Below are positions 1 to 11,121 of a stretch of DNA of 64,000 bases, one piece after another. The first letter of the stretch is position 1. Each line of letters opens with the position of its first letter. A program made the position numbers and the translations under genes. The DNA is from Sipunculus nudus. Taxonomy: Eukaryota > Annelida > Sipuncula > Golfingiida > Sipunculidae. Below the pieces are notes generated by a model. It had not been told where the DNA came from, searched no databases, and saw nothing but the letters and a program-made list of their open reading frames with translations. The DNA lies in NCBI GenBank assembly GCA_026874595.1, contig CM049316.1, positions 57,295,676 through 57,359,675 of the forward strand, read 5' to 3'.

Positions 1-629
1 CTGGATTAATTAGTGAGCCAAACTGACTTAATAATTGGCGCTTGTGTACAGTTAGTACAATACGCATCGCTGGATTTCACGGCTAATTGATCAGTGTGCT
101 GTGTGCACGAGCCCGACGACTGACATCAAAGGACCATATATCGGTCGGATTGTCAAGTCAGAAAACACGTCGGCCTCCTTGTTTGTGTCGGGAAATGTCA
201 TGTCGGAGTCGGAATCCAAGGCTGTCGGTTTGTCAAGGCTAATTTCTGTTGGTTCCGTTTGTTTTTTTTTTGTTTGTTTTTTTTTACAAAATACCGTCGG
301 ATCGCAAGGTTTCCGGAATTTTAAGGGTCGGAATGTCAAGTCGCGAATGTATGTCAGACAGTATAACACAATATAGTGTAGATATTAAATTCCTCATTTC
401 GATCCTGTTTACAAATTAAGCACAGAAAAGAAATGCCCTTAGTATAATTAACATTGTTATGACAATTAATATAGTCATATATATTCTCCAACAACATTTT
501 GTAAGATATGCGATAGATGGTTGTTGATTTCCGACATTTTACTTTCCTCAAGTCTGTATGGCTAGTTTCTTGCAAAGATTTTCTTATCTGCTGCTTGCAT
601 ATGAAATTCATTCCATGGGCACGGTCTTC
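1..629. other. No gene seen; TCGG/TGTCAAG-rich spacer
   Basis: No gene is recognised here. Between about 140 and 350 the words GTCGG and TGTCAAG recur, for example near 144, 225 and 325, giving a weakly repetitive look and short open frames on both strands, so those frames are probably composition-driven. Two T runs lie at 258-284. The integrase remnant of the decayed element begins to the right. Confidence 0.4.
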
Positions 630-1468
630 TTAATTTTCTGAGTGCAAGAACACAGGAATAATTAGAGATGAGAAGTTATGTAGATCTTCACCAGGCTCAA
701 ACTTCCTACTTACAGTGTGCTTGTCATTCTTTGTTTTCATTTCACTTTGTGCAGATTTTAGATTAGACTTTGCAATCTCACAAGCATTGTGTAGATTAGT
801 GCGAAAGTCTGGGACATACTGCAATAAACTAAGAAAATCAGGATTTTCACACAAGAGATTTTCTATAAGCAGTTTTAACAGACCGCGAACTGAGTATTCG
901 AAAACTAGTTCAAAGGGACTGAAAGCCAAGGACTCTATAAAGGCTTTTCCGTATTCCTTCATCCCAGTCTTCCTTTGTGTCATAACAATAGGTCATGATC
1001 ATGTTATTTAAGGTCTGGTGAAAACGCTCGATGGCGCCCTGACTTTTAGGATGGTATGGCGAAGGGCTGTACTGTTTTAAACCTAGCTGTTTTATCCTCA
1101 AAAGCAGGATTAGGCCTAAGTTGGGCTTTAGGAGGATTCTGAATGGGCTTGCCTACCATCTGGCATGTGTGGCATGATTTACAGTATTGTAACACATCTG
1201 TCCTTAGATTAGGCCAATAGAAGTGTGTACTAACTTTCTGATAAGTTTTATTTATACTTAAATGGCCAGACAAAGGAGCCTCGTGTGCCATGCTTAGAAT
1301 TTCATTGCGATAGCTTTTGGGCACTACTATCTGATGTTTGATGGCCAACTCATCATCAGCGCATACATCACGTGGTCGCCATTTACGCATAAGCACTCCA
1401 TTTTTAACATAGAAACAAACTGGGTTTTGTGACAGTTCATCTTTTAAACCGCTCTGCCTGGGAAACAA
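630..1468 (-). pseudogene. Integrase remnant of the decayed gypsy element
   Basis: Positions 1468-1046 encode an HHCC zinc-binding region: a GHLSINKTYQKVSTHFYWP segment followed by CKSCHTC. The frame then shifts. Positions 1101-910 encode the segment containing the integrase core glutamate (SPYHPKSQGAIERFHQTL), and 983-630 continue with FELVFEYSVRGLLKLL, typical of the region after the core. The part of the core carrying the two aspartates is missing between the first and second pieces, so besides frameshifts there is a deletion. The enzyme would have joined element DNA to the host chromosome; this copy cannot. Confidence 0.8.
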
Positions 1469-1531
1469 ACATTAAATATCAGGGTCCTTATGCTGTTCCG
1501 CGATAAGTTCTGACCTTGAAAATGCTGCATC

Positions 1532-1930
1532 CTATACGGGTGAGTCTTCAGACGAGTCACTAGCGACTCCCAGAGTGTTATTATCTGGACCATTATCCTC
1601 ATGTGTATTTTTCTTGGCCATAGATCTAGTTACAGCACATGAGGAATACAAACCATGAATTTCCTGATTTTCAGGATCAGTTTCCTGATCAAGTGACGGC
1701 TTTTCTGTCACTATTAGTACAGGCTGTACTTTTTCACCTGCAACATCATTGCCTAGTAACAACTGAATTCCCTTAAAGGGTAAAGTAGCTCTTATGCCCA
1801 CAGTAATATTCCCAGAAATCAAATCTGACTTTAAATGTACACTGTGAAGCGGAACTGAAGCGTGCTTGTCTGAAAACACACCATTAACAAGTGCATGTGC
1901 ACCAGTAAAAGACCTATTAGAAAATGGCAA
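1532..1930 (-). pseudogene. Protease-region remnant of the decayed gypsy element
   Basis: An open frame of 132 codons reads through GIQLLLGNDVAGEKVQPVL, which resembles the stretch following the retropepsin active site in related gypsy elements (the GxDxA-type flap and C-terminal part). The DSG/DTG catalytic triplet is not visible in this frame and should lie to the right (minus-strand upstream), where stops are frequent. It lies between the gag remnant and the integrase remnant. The reverse transcriptase that should follow is absent. The assignment relies on position and partial similarity. Confidence 0.5.
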
Positions 1931-2554
1931 AGTGTTTGCTTACATTAGAGTTTGGCTTGAACCAGTGTCCCTCAAAATTCTAATCGGGGTAGAATCTGAA
2001 AAATCACTTTAAAGTGATACAAAACCATCATGTATGAATAGCTCAAATAGCACCATTTTAGAGTCAGGAGAGGAATCTACTACCTCAATTTTATTCAAAC
2101 AATGAACTAACACAGACAGTGTCAGTCATAAACCCTTTTTCAGAGTCACTAAAGGAATCTACATCCTTATTATAATCAAACTCCTCATGGGAGTCAACAG
2201 AGGAATTTTCCTCAGCAGAAACAAACTTCTGTTTGTCACAAGAGGACCTGGCCTCATTTGAAATACTCTAGCAAGAGTAAAAAAAAAATTAGCCTTATTT
2301 AGAGGATACTCCTTGCAGAAGTCTTGAAAGGACCTAGCCTGACTAAATTCCTCGCAGGAATCAAATGAGTTTTTTACCCCGCAAGCTACGGTTCTTCTTT
2401 GGAGTCAGGCGGCACGTTAGCCTCCGTAGCATCAAACTCTTTTCTAGAGTCATAAAGGAGTTGTACCCCTTATTTACCTGAAAAATGCTTGGCTATGCAT
2501 AGATTTTGAAACAAAAACAGAAGGTTTGCCCTTCGGTTTATTTGCAAGTTTCCA

Positions 2555-3722
2555 GCAGTCAGATATTAGATGACCTGAAATTTTGCAGTAATTACATATT
2601 TTACTTGAAAAAGACTGGTCTATGTAGGGTTCAGACACAGTGGACGTGGACTGAGGTGTAGCAATGGAATTTGTTGAACTATCAACTCTACTACTAGTAC
2701 TTGGTGACTGCGCCTAAAACTTCTATTGAAGATACTGATTTACATTCTTGTTTGTGAATGACTGGTTTGATTTGCTAGTAAAGGACATTTTATGTGTTAA
2801 TGAATAATCATCAGCAAATTGAGCAGCAATGTCAAGTGTTTCAGGACTTTTCTCATCCAGAAAAGTTTTAACATCTGCGTTAATGCAGCACTTAAATTCT
2901 TTAAGCAAAATCAACTGGCGCAAATTGTCATAACCTTTCATTACATTTTTAGAACTACACCAGCAGTCAAACAACTGCTCTTTAATCCTAGCAAATTTTA
3001 CATAGGTCCGATCTTTGCGCTTTTCCCAATTTCTAAATTTCTGGCGGTAAACCTCCGGAACTAACTCATAACCTTTTAGGATTAACCGTTTAACCTGGTT
3101 ATAGTCAGCAGCGGCTTCTACTAAAAGCTCTGTATAAATTTTTCTAGCCTTGCCACTGAATACCCTTTGTAATAGCATAGTCCAGTTTTCCTTTGGCCAT
3201 TTTATTTTTTAGCTACCTTCTCAAAGTGTAAGAAATATTATCAACCTCTTTTTCTAGAAAAGTTGGGACAAGTCTAATGTGTTTAGTAAAATTAAAACTG
3301 TGAGGTGGGGCAGCACGAAGACCATGTCTAATTTAAGTCTCTCTAACTCCAGTCGTTTTAACTCAATTTCTTTTTCTTTTCTAGACTTTCTCTTTTCTAT
3401 TTCTTTTTCTAGTCTTTCTCTTTCTAACCTTTCATGTTCTTCCCTCTCTTTGAATGCTAGCTCATGTTGCATTTCAAACTTTTTTTAATTCTAACTGCAT
3501 AACAAGGCTGTTATTTCTTGGTGTTTCTACTTCACTCTCCTCGATTAAACCTTTGCTAAATAGATCTTGCATGATTCTAGCAATTATATCAGGCTTTCTC
3601 AAAGCTTTTTTCACACCTAGCCCTAAGTGTTGTCCCAAACGCAACAACTGATCTTTTGTCAACTGTTCAAGTTAATCAGGGTCTGGATCTTCAAAAAACG
3701 CCTAAGGTTCGAAGTCTGCCAT
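2555..3722 (-). pseudogene. Gag remnant with zinc knuckle, decayed gypsy element
   Basis: The probable start is ATG at 3722-3720 (MADFEP), followed after six codons by TAG and soon by TAA in the same frame. Pieces in order are: 3662-3474 (QLLRLGQHLGLG, a small SAP-like helical region), 3472-3254 (a strongly charged E/K/R coiled-coil stretch), 3178-2723 (a capsid-like region beginning MLLQRVFSGKARKIYTEL), and a nucleocapsid zinc knuckle CX2CX4HX4C at 2596-2555. Gag would form the particle shell. Several frames are needed to join the pieces, so it is non-functional. Confidence 0.7.
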
Positions 3723-3847
3723 GTTAAGATGTTAAAACAATAACAAAAAAACACTGGAATTAATCTTGTAAACAATGTATTGTAAACAATGTGTCTAGGT
3801 CAAGACCTAATAAACTATTAAGCCTCCAGGACGAGCCCAAAATTTTA

Positions 3848-4623
3848 TGTTACCGAACCTAACTACAACAGATCGTGTAATGGTGATCAGCACACATTTT
3901 GTTATGGAGAAAAAAAAATCAGATTCTGTAACACTAGGCAGCGTGAAATGTCGAGGGGAATGAATAAAGAAGTCAGTGTTTTTTTGTTAACAAACAATTA
4001 TAATTTATTCTTTGAACAATCCTAACATTACAATACATTAAATCAATACAATTACAAAGTATAACAATAAAAATGTACAGTACCCGAGTGTCCGGATCCT
4101 AGGCTTTGATCTCTGGATACCACCACTGTCACAGCTCAACAAAAGTCCTTTAACACAAATATTCCAGGTAAATAGTAATAATCCAAAGGCAAACTGGAGA
4201 TAGTGCGTATTAAATCTGTATTAAGTCCGTTGAATATCTGACACCGCTGCAATTATCGGAAAAGGTCCCACAACTGATGAGAAAGTAACACTCTTAGTGC
4301 TCGCTGGTATTTTCCTTTCTGCTGGCTCTTAACACAGCCCCTAATTTATAGCTTCTCACCCGAAAACACTAGAAATGGAAAATTCCCTAAGAACAATACA
4401 CACGCACATGAACAGACTCGAAACATCTAGAACAAACAACGCTGTGTCTCTTCGCTTCAGACCCCACACGCGAGCCAGCGCCCAACAAGCGAGGTTCCCA
4501 TAGCAACGAACCATGCCTGCGCTACATGAATCAGAATGTCAACAGACACATGTAACACTCCTGCGCATAACAAAACAGACACCTGTAACACTACTGCGCA
4601 CAATAAAACAGATACCTGTAACA
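3848..4623 (-). repeat. LTR of the decayed gypsy element (5' LTR)
   Basis: The segment starts TGTTAC and ends GTAACA on the plus strand, a six-base inverted terminus of the TG..CA type, 776 bp long. The + motif tttatt near 4002 gives AATAAA on the minus strand. Just beyond the 3848 edge the minus strand reads GGGCTCGTCC within 20 bases, resembling the core of a primer site for proline tRNA with changed flanking bases. No partner LTR is present in the window, so the borders rest on the inverted termini alone. Confidence 0.55.
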
Positions 4624-5401
4624 ATAAACTTACCAGTGTTCTGAGACAGAACAGATTATTTTAACTCTGACAAACTAAGTCAAGAGCAGTGGCGCAGCTT
4701 GTAGCTGACACTGGCATACCAGTCCAATGATCAATATTCCTGAATTGGAGCTGACAGGTACAGCCTTTCCTGAGATGTTTGCTAACAACCTTACATTAAG
4801 TCTGCATGCGCACACACATAACATCATGACAAATATTGCAATAAATCACCCAACAACCTGGAGAATGTTGGTCCGATTCTGTGCACACTTTGCATGCTGA
4901 CGATCATTAGGGTAAATTTAGATGAGGCTCATGAATCAAATGTTACGAACCAATACATATATCTGCTCAGCAGCCTCGAATACTAAGGAGAGGCAGTCTC
5001 CAGGGTGCCCAAAACATGTTTTTGCCCCGTAGCATACAGATTGTAAGCCAAAGTGACCTAATTTGGATTACGGGTTGGATTCGCGGGTTATCCAAGGACT
5101 TTACTGACTTTGACGTTTCTAGGTCTAACAGTTACAATTTTTGCCCTTTTAACGAATGGACATTGGACGGGCAAAGGTCCATCGACATACTTAGGATGAA
5201 TTGCAGTTACTTGGGCATTTAAAATCGTAAAAAGTGTATATGGGTTCACTAGATTGAATATTTTAGCAATGCACTTCCAAAAGTTCACTCGACAACAATT
5301 CACGACACTCCGGTCAGCCACAAGTTGCTAACAGGCATACCACAGACGATAGACGAATGCTGCGCCTTGGATAACAGTTGAGTTAAAATAATAATGTGCA
5401 T
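4624..5401. other. Intergenic, no gene recognised
   Basis: Open frames overlap on opposite strands at 5016-5222 and 5088-5321, but neither shows a recognisable domain or splice-site context. No RNA gene or clear repeat was seen. Confidence 0.4.
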
Positions 5402-5563
5402 TCATACACTTTTCATTTTCCTTGTGTAAATAGCTCCAGGCAACACTGAGGATGGAAAAAGAAGTCCCTCTCTGTCCATGATCTTCTCTAGTTCCTTTGC
5501 CATCACATCTACTGGGCCCAGCTTCATTTTGTTGATCAGCGACATGAGACGCTCCTTATAATG
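5402..5563 (-). CDS. Coding-like block, possible last exon, unknown product
   Basis: Minus-strand reading from 5563 to the TGA at 5404-5402 gives 53 codons with protein-like composition, including GPVDVMAKELEKIMDREGLL and PSSVLPGAIYTRKMKSV. The frame stays open to about 5598, where an upstream TGA lies. A weak acceptor (CATTGTAAAAG) sits at about 5566, so this could be the last exon of a minus-strand gene or a relic of one. No family was recognised. No upstream exon was found, and the neighbourhood is repeat-derived, so it may be a pseudogene fragment. Confidence 0.35.
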   Translation of the reverse strand, partial: HYKERLMSLINKMKLGPVDVMAKELEKIMDREGLLFPSSVLPGAIYTRKMKSV

Positions 5564-8500
5564 GCCCCTTTTACAATGAATGATGTAACTGATGACGTAT
5601 CACCATGCTATGTATATCAGCAGAGTGTACATATTTAATATGAAGGCTGCACATATTTTATTTCATATCAAAATATGTCACGCATCTTTCATATATTTAA
5701 TTGTTAAATATATTATTATTATTAAAGTTACTCCAAGCAGGATTATTAAGCATGAAGAAAAAATATAGGGTGATGATTTTGGTGACACTGTTGGCGTAGC
5801 AGGAGGTAAATGACCAGGGGGGCACCAGGGGGTGCACGCCATCCACGAGGGGGGCACTGACCCCAGGGCTGCTCAAAACTAGGGTTTCAAGCTTAAAGCC
5901 CAGCCTACTGTGTGTTTTTTGTAAATCCTGTTTTTTGGGGGGTTTTACAGGTTTTATGGGCAATATAATGACGTCAACTTTCCATTCGCAATTGCTTGAA
6001 CTAGCATGGGTGATACATTGATAAATACAATTCAATACTTTTTTACTATATGAATATATACATTTTTTATTAAGAGCCATGTCTTATGCATAATATATTG
6101 ACACCTATAGCAGTTATTAAACGTATAAACAAAAAAAATGAATCTTTAGATGCAGTGTAGATCTTTAGTACCTCAGTCCATCATTTCTCTCAAATTTCTA
6201 TAAACGTAATTATTTTATGGTTCTTTCATGAAGGATTCTCAGGACTTCAGTGAAAGTGGATAATATTTGACTGTATAGTTACACCAATAGGTTTAGAAGC
6301 AATTAACTGGCTACTAGCTGTCATTTATTTTTATAATTTTGTACAGTGTCAACACTAAAACTTGTTATGTAGAAGAGTTGGGAAGGTTTTACACGTTATT
6401 TACACCATGAATTAACATTAATTAGTGTCATGTAAAAATGTTTTCTGCACTTAAAAATGCAGTGATTGGACGGATTGTACTGACGGATTAACCCGGCCGG
6501 GTATTACCCGTCCAACCCTAACCGACTCACTCGCAAAATATTATAAAAATTATCAATTTTGCAAAAAAAGGCAGCCATGACACAACATATTCTCATTCCC
6601 CTCAACTTAAATACAAGAACTATTATTTAATGATAATGTTAAAAATGTTCGTGAAGATCAGACCTGTTATTGCCAAGAAAAGTTGTGAAAAGAGTGGAAC
6701 ATGCAGACAGGCATAGACAACAGTAGCTGACGGAAGAGGGCTATCAGGAGAGGGCGAAAAGGCACAATCAGTTTGATTTTCAAGCCAGCTATTCACCTTC
6801 CCTTTCTTTAGAACTGGCTTACTATCCGTAATAATAAGAGCTGGAAGTAGTGCCTTTTCAGAAAAGTTCTCATAACGCCTATTTGACGGATGTATACAAA
6901 CTTGTTTATCTACAAATGGCATCTTGAATTATCACAAATATGTTTGAATTTTCTTTTGCGTTTATGGCATTTGTGGTAGGTGAAAGTGATTTTGTGTCCC
7001 CTGGGGTTCTGTTATTTCACACCTAAATTTTGCACTTCCATCGAGTGGTCAAGAAGTAGCAAAGACGATAACCACAAAAGAATGTACATGTTGTGGTATA
7101 CAGAGATCTTAATCTTTTTGCAAACCTCTGATGACCTGCTATATGGTGGGAAATATGAGCCATCATAACATTTTATGCGAGCTGTAGCATATTAAAACAT
7201 TTTCCTTCACCCAAATGGGTTTGAAATTGGCGCTTATGCCATGTTAACTAAAGGGGAATACACAAGTATGTAGTTACAAAAAGGTTTTTATAAAAAAAAA
7301 ATATAATCATCTCATAGTAATCATGCTAGAGAGACGTAATTTAAGCTGTGATCTGAGTAATCAGACTTTATTTAATCTGATAATGACCATTGTGTAATGT
7401 TTAAATGCTCACTTTTAGAACACATGCAAACGCCTTTTGGTGTATTTTTTTAGAAAATATTCTAAGAAAATATTCTAACAAACTCTTCTATGTTCATTTT
7501 TTTTTTTGCTCTCAGTGGATGGATACCAGTTAAACCAAGGGCAAGGGATGATAGTTTTGTCTCAGACATTGTTTTAATCTGGCATTTCCCGTTAGGGGAT
7601 GACAGTCGGCTGGATTGACCACCGGGTTGAGATTGGACATAAAGGGTCATTGTTGTAGCTCAGATGACTTACAGTCAACTGAGCTATGAAAATTAAAAAA
7701 TCTTTTATGTGGAAACATTTCCAGATTGGACATATTAACTGGGGCAAAGATCTAAGCTTTCTTATATTGTTTAAAAGTTTTAAATTATATTCGAACTTGA
7801 GAAAATGGAAATATGTGACCTTTATTCAACATAAGGTAAAAGGATAACAAGTTTAAATACTGCATGAACAGTTTGAAAAAAGGACTTAATATAAAATCTA
7901 AATTTTAAAATGCATAATCCGCACTAACACATTTATCAAAAAGAACATATGAGATGCAAGCCTATATTGCCTGTGCAACAATATAGATCGAGGTCCATGG
8001 TTGTCATTTTAATTTTTTGTAATAATAAAAATAAAAAGTATAGAGATTGATAATTTCCAGTAAAGGATCGCTTTATTACACCAAAAAAAATACTAAATGG
8101 AGACGAAGATATTTATATGATATTGAAAATGCAATTCCTAATGTGTAAAATTAGGGAAATAATATAATTCTTTACATATAGGGGAATTTCTGACGATTGT
8201 ATGAAAAGTCTGAGAAATTAGGCAAAAGTAATTATGTCTTCCTTTCATATTTGAAGTGACCATGTTGAAGGACTTGCAGAAGCGTTCAGGAGGCTTGTAG
8301 GCAAATCAGTAATATCTCGGCTGGAGGGTTGGGCTTACTTCTTTTAAACTTTTTCAAGGAATATTAAGCAGATAAATTAAATATTTAATTTTACACTTAA
8401 AACTAGATTGATGATATCTACAAATATTTTCATTGTTGTGCTGGCTGGTTGGCATTTCTTATCAGTACACAATACCACAATACCCACATTGAAAGTGGTG

Positions 8501-8849
8501 TCCATTTGCTTCATAAAAAATTTATTTGACTGTGACTCACCAGACTGACCAACAAGCCAGTTAATGATGGGCCGACATGACCTGGACAGTCTCATGTGAA
8601 ATGGTTAGAGAATACACCAGTACCCAATGAATAAACACACACTGTTCCGTACACCAGGAAGAGGACAGTGCTGCTAGAGGCAAGTGCAAGTGACATATAA
8701 ACCTAACATTAATCAAGTTTACATTACGCTCTTTACACAGCGCTTTAACTATAGGCCTATTACCTATATGGTAAGCGCTGTTTGTTATGACCTCGTATCC
8801 TGAATTGCTACACCAGAGGGGAGCACTGTATTTTTGGTCCAATCAGATG
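5564..8849. other. Long AT-rich intergenic stretch
   Basis: No convincing gene. Items of note are a G-rich block at 5811-5870 (ggggggcacc words, resembling the repeat edge at 9660-9735), a copy of the AGCTCAGATGACT hairpin at 7657-7685, and a minus-strand open frame at 6922-6623. That frame has a good ATG and a hydrophobic end (LFLAITGLIFTNIF) but no recognised domain or splice support. The remainder is AT-rich with short homopolymers. Confidence 0.4.
7657..7685 (+). repeat. Hairpin end of a dispersed repeat family
   Basis: Arms AGCTCAGATGACT and AGTCAACTGAGCT are separated by TAC. The same hairpin, with small changes, occurs at 34248-34276, near 40395-40420 and at 54688-54716, and in decayed form near 63190-63210, so this is a family terminus. 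The rest of this copy was not recognised. Confidence 0.6.
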
Positions 8850-9420
8850 AGATCTTGTGCTGGAAGACACTGCCAAGCGAGGAATACACGGAGCCAATCA
8901 TGTTCATTTCGTTTTGAGTGACAGCTCATCGCCCCGGTAACCATCTGAACAGGCCACAGGCTCAGAGAGAATTGCTCCAGACGTTGTTTGCTTAGGGTCT
9001 TGGGCACATAGGATGCCCGGGCGGTGAGCTGTAATTCAAACGGAACGTAACAACAAAGGCTGCGTGTACACCTCGCTGGCTGGTTTCAGTTCTGCAGACA
9101 ACAGATACAAAGCTACGCTAACACAGTCATAATGTAATAATCGAATCGGTCGATGATGCGAGAATGCAGAGGGAGCAATAAAATTCGACCGTAAACTGTC
9201 ACAGCGGCGCTTGAAGCGCAGCTATGGGCGGAGCCTGGATGCCTGTCGAGTGTTTGTTTATTGGCATCTGATTGGCTGCTTGTCACATCATACGCACTTT
9301 TTTTTCAGTGGACAACGAACCGCCATCTGGTGTCTAAATATATCATAAACGGTCAAAGCTGGCAGCGTGAAAATCAGTTGCCTCTTTAGAAGCGCAAGAT
9401 TTCCGCTGCCTCGGGAGCGT
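8850..9420 (+). promoter_or_regulatory. Candidate promoter and 5' UTR exon
   Basis: This stretch is richer in G+C and CpG than its surroundings. It holds CCAAT-type words in both directions (ccaatcatg near 8895; gattggctg near 9271), a GC box (gggcgg at about 9229) and, near its end, a canonical donor GAGC|GTAAGT with the intron starting at 9419. A plus-strand transcript starting near 9200-9380 with a non-coding first exon would fit. No coding exon was identified downstream, so the gene it might serve is unknown. Basis: motifs seen, function inferred. Confidence 0.35.
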
Positions 9421-9470
9421 AAGTTTACATGAACTGATCAAGTGCAGGTGGAATCAGAGCCGACTTGAAA

Positions 9471-9560
9471 ATGTTGGGGGTATTTTCCAGACTTTCATGT
9501 GGTGCTTGGGCCCAGGGCTCAGCAGGGCAGCTTCTTCAAAGTTGCTGGCCTGACAAATAA
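9471..9560 (+). CDS. Short ORF with presequence-like start, doubtful
   Basis: The ATG at 9471 opens a 29-codon frame with arginine, leucine and serine but no acidic residue in its first 20 residues (MLGVFSRLSCGAWAQGSAGQ), which is how a mitochondrial targeting sequence can look. It stops at 9558-9560. An overlapping frame, 9499-9705, contains the protein-like DERGFDTKGYKEKYWDWL, so a frameshift between the two is possible. It lies 50 bp after the candidate promoter's donor site. No family is recognised and it may be chance. Confidence 0.15.
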   Translation: MLGVFSRLSCGAWAQGSAGQLLQSCWPDK

Positions 9561-9659
9561 CACATTCATAAGAACCTTATGGCCATCTGATGAGAGAGGC
9601 TTTGATACAAAGGGGTACAAAGAGAAGTACTGGGACTGGCTGATAAAATCAGCAGACTC

Positions 9660-9750
9660 AAATGGGGGGGGGGTGCACCTGGGCCTCCCCCCCCCCCACA
9701 TCTGAGATGGGTGCCCCCCAGTCCCCCCCCCCCAAGCTACGCCACTGAGC
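9660..9750. repeat. G/C-tract repeat edge
   Basis: Runs of G (near 9664-9675) and C (near 9687-9700 and 9723-9734) alternate with gcacctggg and gggtgcccccc words and end in aagctacgccactg. A similar G-rich block lies at 5811-5870. This looks like the end of a dispersed element rather than coding DNA. The homopolymer lengths may be unreliable. Confidence 0.4.
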
Positions 9751-9931
9751 TAGGCGTCTTAATCTCGTTGACACACATTTGTATTTATCATTATTAGGAA
9801 TAGTCACCACACGCATTATAGCATAGGGGATTCTTAATATTCCTCGTGAATAATTAATGAGCCAGCGAAAGCGAGGCTATAAGGGAATAACATTGAACAC
9901 GTGCTCACTTACCATGGTTGTGTATACATAG

Positions 9932-10444
9932 CAGAGATGGGGTAATAGTAATATGTAATAGTAATAGAAAATTACAGCTTTTCAGAGTTATAGTAATAGT
10001 AATGTTTAACTGTAATAGTAATATTTATAGTAATAGAACTCCAAGAAATTGAATCATGGCTTTTACTTTAACTATTACACCCCTTTACTAACACAGCTGG
10101 GGTTGGATAGTTTGTTGATGTTTGTCGGACAGTGTGTTTGAAAAATCCAATGTTCGTCAGATGTAATAAGCACATGCTAAAGATATAATGAAATTGACTG
10201 ATATCCATCCACGCTGAAGATAAACTTTATCTAAGATCTGGTGAAAAATGAAATGAACTAGGGATAATTGTACACATGAATTGCATGAGTGTTAGTTAAA
10301 AATAAAATATTCCGACTAATTAAGGTTTTTGTTTTTATTTGAAATAAAATGTGACTGGGTGTGACAGAGAGGTATGTGTATACTAACATCACACGGTTTG
10401 ACCTATCAGTTCTACTAATGTAATAGTATAATAGTAATAGTAAC
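9932..10444 (-). mobile_element. Truncated hAT-like element with GTAATAG arrays
   Basis: The left edge reads CAGAGATGGGGTAATAGTAA, which matches in reverse orientation the right edge of the element at 26,334-28,377 (CAGACATGGGGTAATAG on its minus strand). GTAATAG words follow to about 10,045 and reappear at 10,420-10,444. The expected second terminus is missing: at about 10,444 the sequence changes to tagcatatacccgtgctacg, which looks like the start of another repeat. No transposase is encoded. hAT assignment is inferred from the related complete copy. Confidence 0.5.
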
Positions 10445-10843
10445 TAGCATATACCCGTGCTACGCAAGGTTTTAGGTAATCATTTCTGATGTCAAATAGT
10501 CTTTCATAGTTGAATGACTTGGTTGTACAATGTTACCGTCATCAGATCTCTTTGAAGACGACATTTGGTGTAATTGTTCTGTCTTTGAGTTGACCTTGTG
10601 TCTTAGTCTGGATAACTTGGATGAATACGTTCTGGTACGAATGGTGGAATGTCATATTGATCTCGAAAATCATGGCAATCGTACGGTGTATAGACCCATA
10701 TAGATCCATTATATCTATGGTTTTACGCATAAAAATCTTACCGAAGATAAGAGATTGGCCGGATTATGTATCGGAGAAGTTTATATGATAAATGAAATTA
10801 TTTTCATATGAAAATATATTAAGTTGAACATCGCTATTTAAGG
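10445..10843. other. Repeat-like spacer, no gene
   Basis: It begins with tagcatatacccgtgctacg, a phrase that looks like the edge of a dispersed element. A comparable junction (tactagctgattaaccagg) occurs near 24,968. Nothing else was recognised. Confidence 0.3.
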
Positions 10844-10971
10844 TTGCCCTCCGAGCCCGTCAATCCGCCAGTAAAGGAACCTGTAATCTTGCATGGTATA
10901 AGTACAGTACCGCCGAGACGTGTTCTCGATTATTGCATTCCCTTTATTACGCACAAAATCGGAGCACTAAA

Positions 10972-11121
10972 ATGTCGGACAATCCCGCTGCGCAGAAGTT
11001 CGCGGAAGCATTACAGTATAAAGAATATTCAATAATGTATATTTTTTTTAAATATCACGCATCCCCAAAGACCATTCCTGTTATAAAGCTGAGCCAATGC
11101 ATTTGTTTTCCAATGAGATAG
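10972..11121 (+). CDS. Possible first exon of a TPR-type protein, doubtful
   Basis: The ATG at 10972 begins MSDNPAAQKFAEALQYKEYS, which resembles the helical start of small tetratricopeptide proteins of the TTC9 kind. The frame then becomes hydrophobic and unstructured and stops at 11121, so if real only about the first 18 codons are coding and a splice site should follow (TTACA|GTATAA near 11015 is a weak candidate). No downstream TPR exon was found. The preceding 130 bp are moderately GC-rich. This rests on a short resemblance only. Confidence 0.2.
   Translation: MSDNPAAQKFAEALQYKEYSIMYIFFKYHASPKTIPVIKLSQCICFPMR

Larger units (their letters stand above)
630..4623 (-). mobile_element. Decayed Ty3/gypsy LTR retrotransposon
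   Basis: Read on the minus strand the order is LTR (4623-3848), gag remnants (3722 to about 2555), a protease-region remnant (1930-1532) and an integrase remnant (1468-630). That is gag-PR-IN order with no reverse transcriptase or RNase H between PR and IN, so a large internal deletion is implied. Reading frames are broken by stop codons: two occur in the first 20 codons of gag alone. A matching left-hand 3' LTR beginning TGTTACCGAACC was not found in 1-629, so that end is truncated. The element is inactive. The family is judged from gag and integrase motifs. I infer that it is much older than the intact element at 15,100-24,690, which is not closely similar. Confidence 0.8.

Noticed and set aside
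1-629. Search for a left-hand LTR of the decayed element
   Set aside because: No TGTTACCGAACC-like start or other similarity to 3848-4623 was seen.
6623-6922. 99-codon minus-strand frame with hydrophobic end
   Set aside because: Good ATG but no domain, no splice or promoter support; mentioned only under the spacer entry.
8561-8842. 93-codon minus-strand frame
   Set aside because: No domain and no context; overlaps a region resembling mixed repeat edges.
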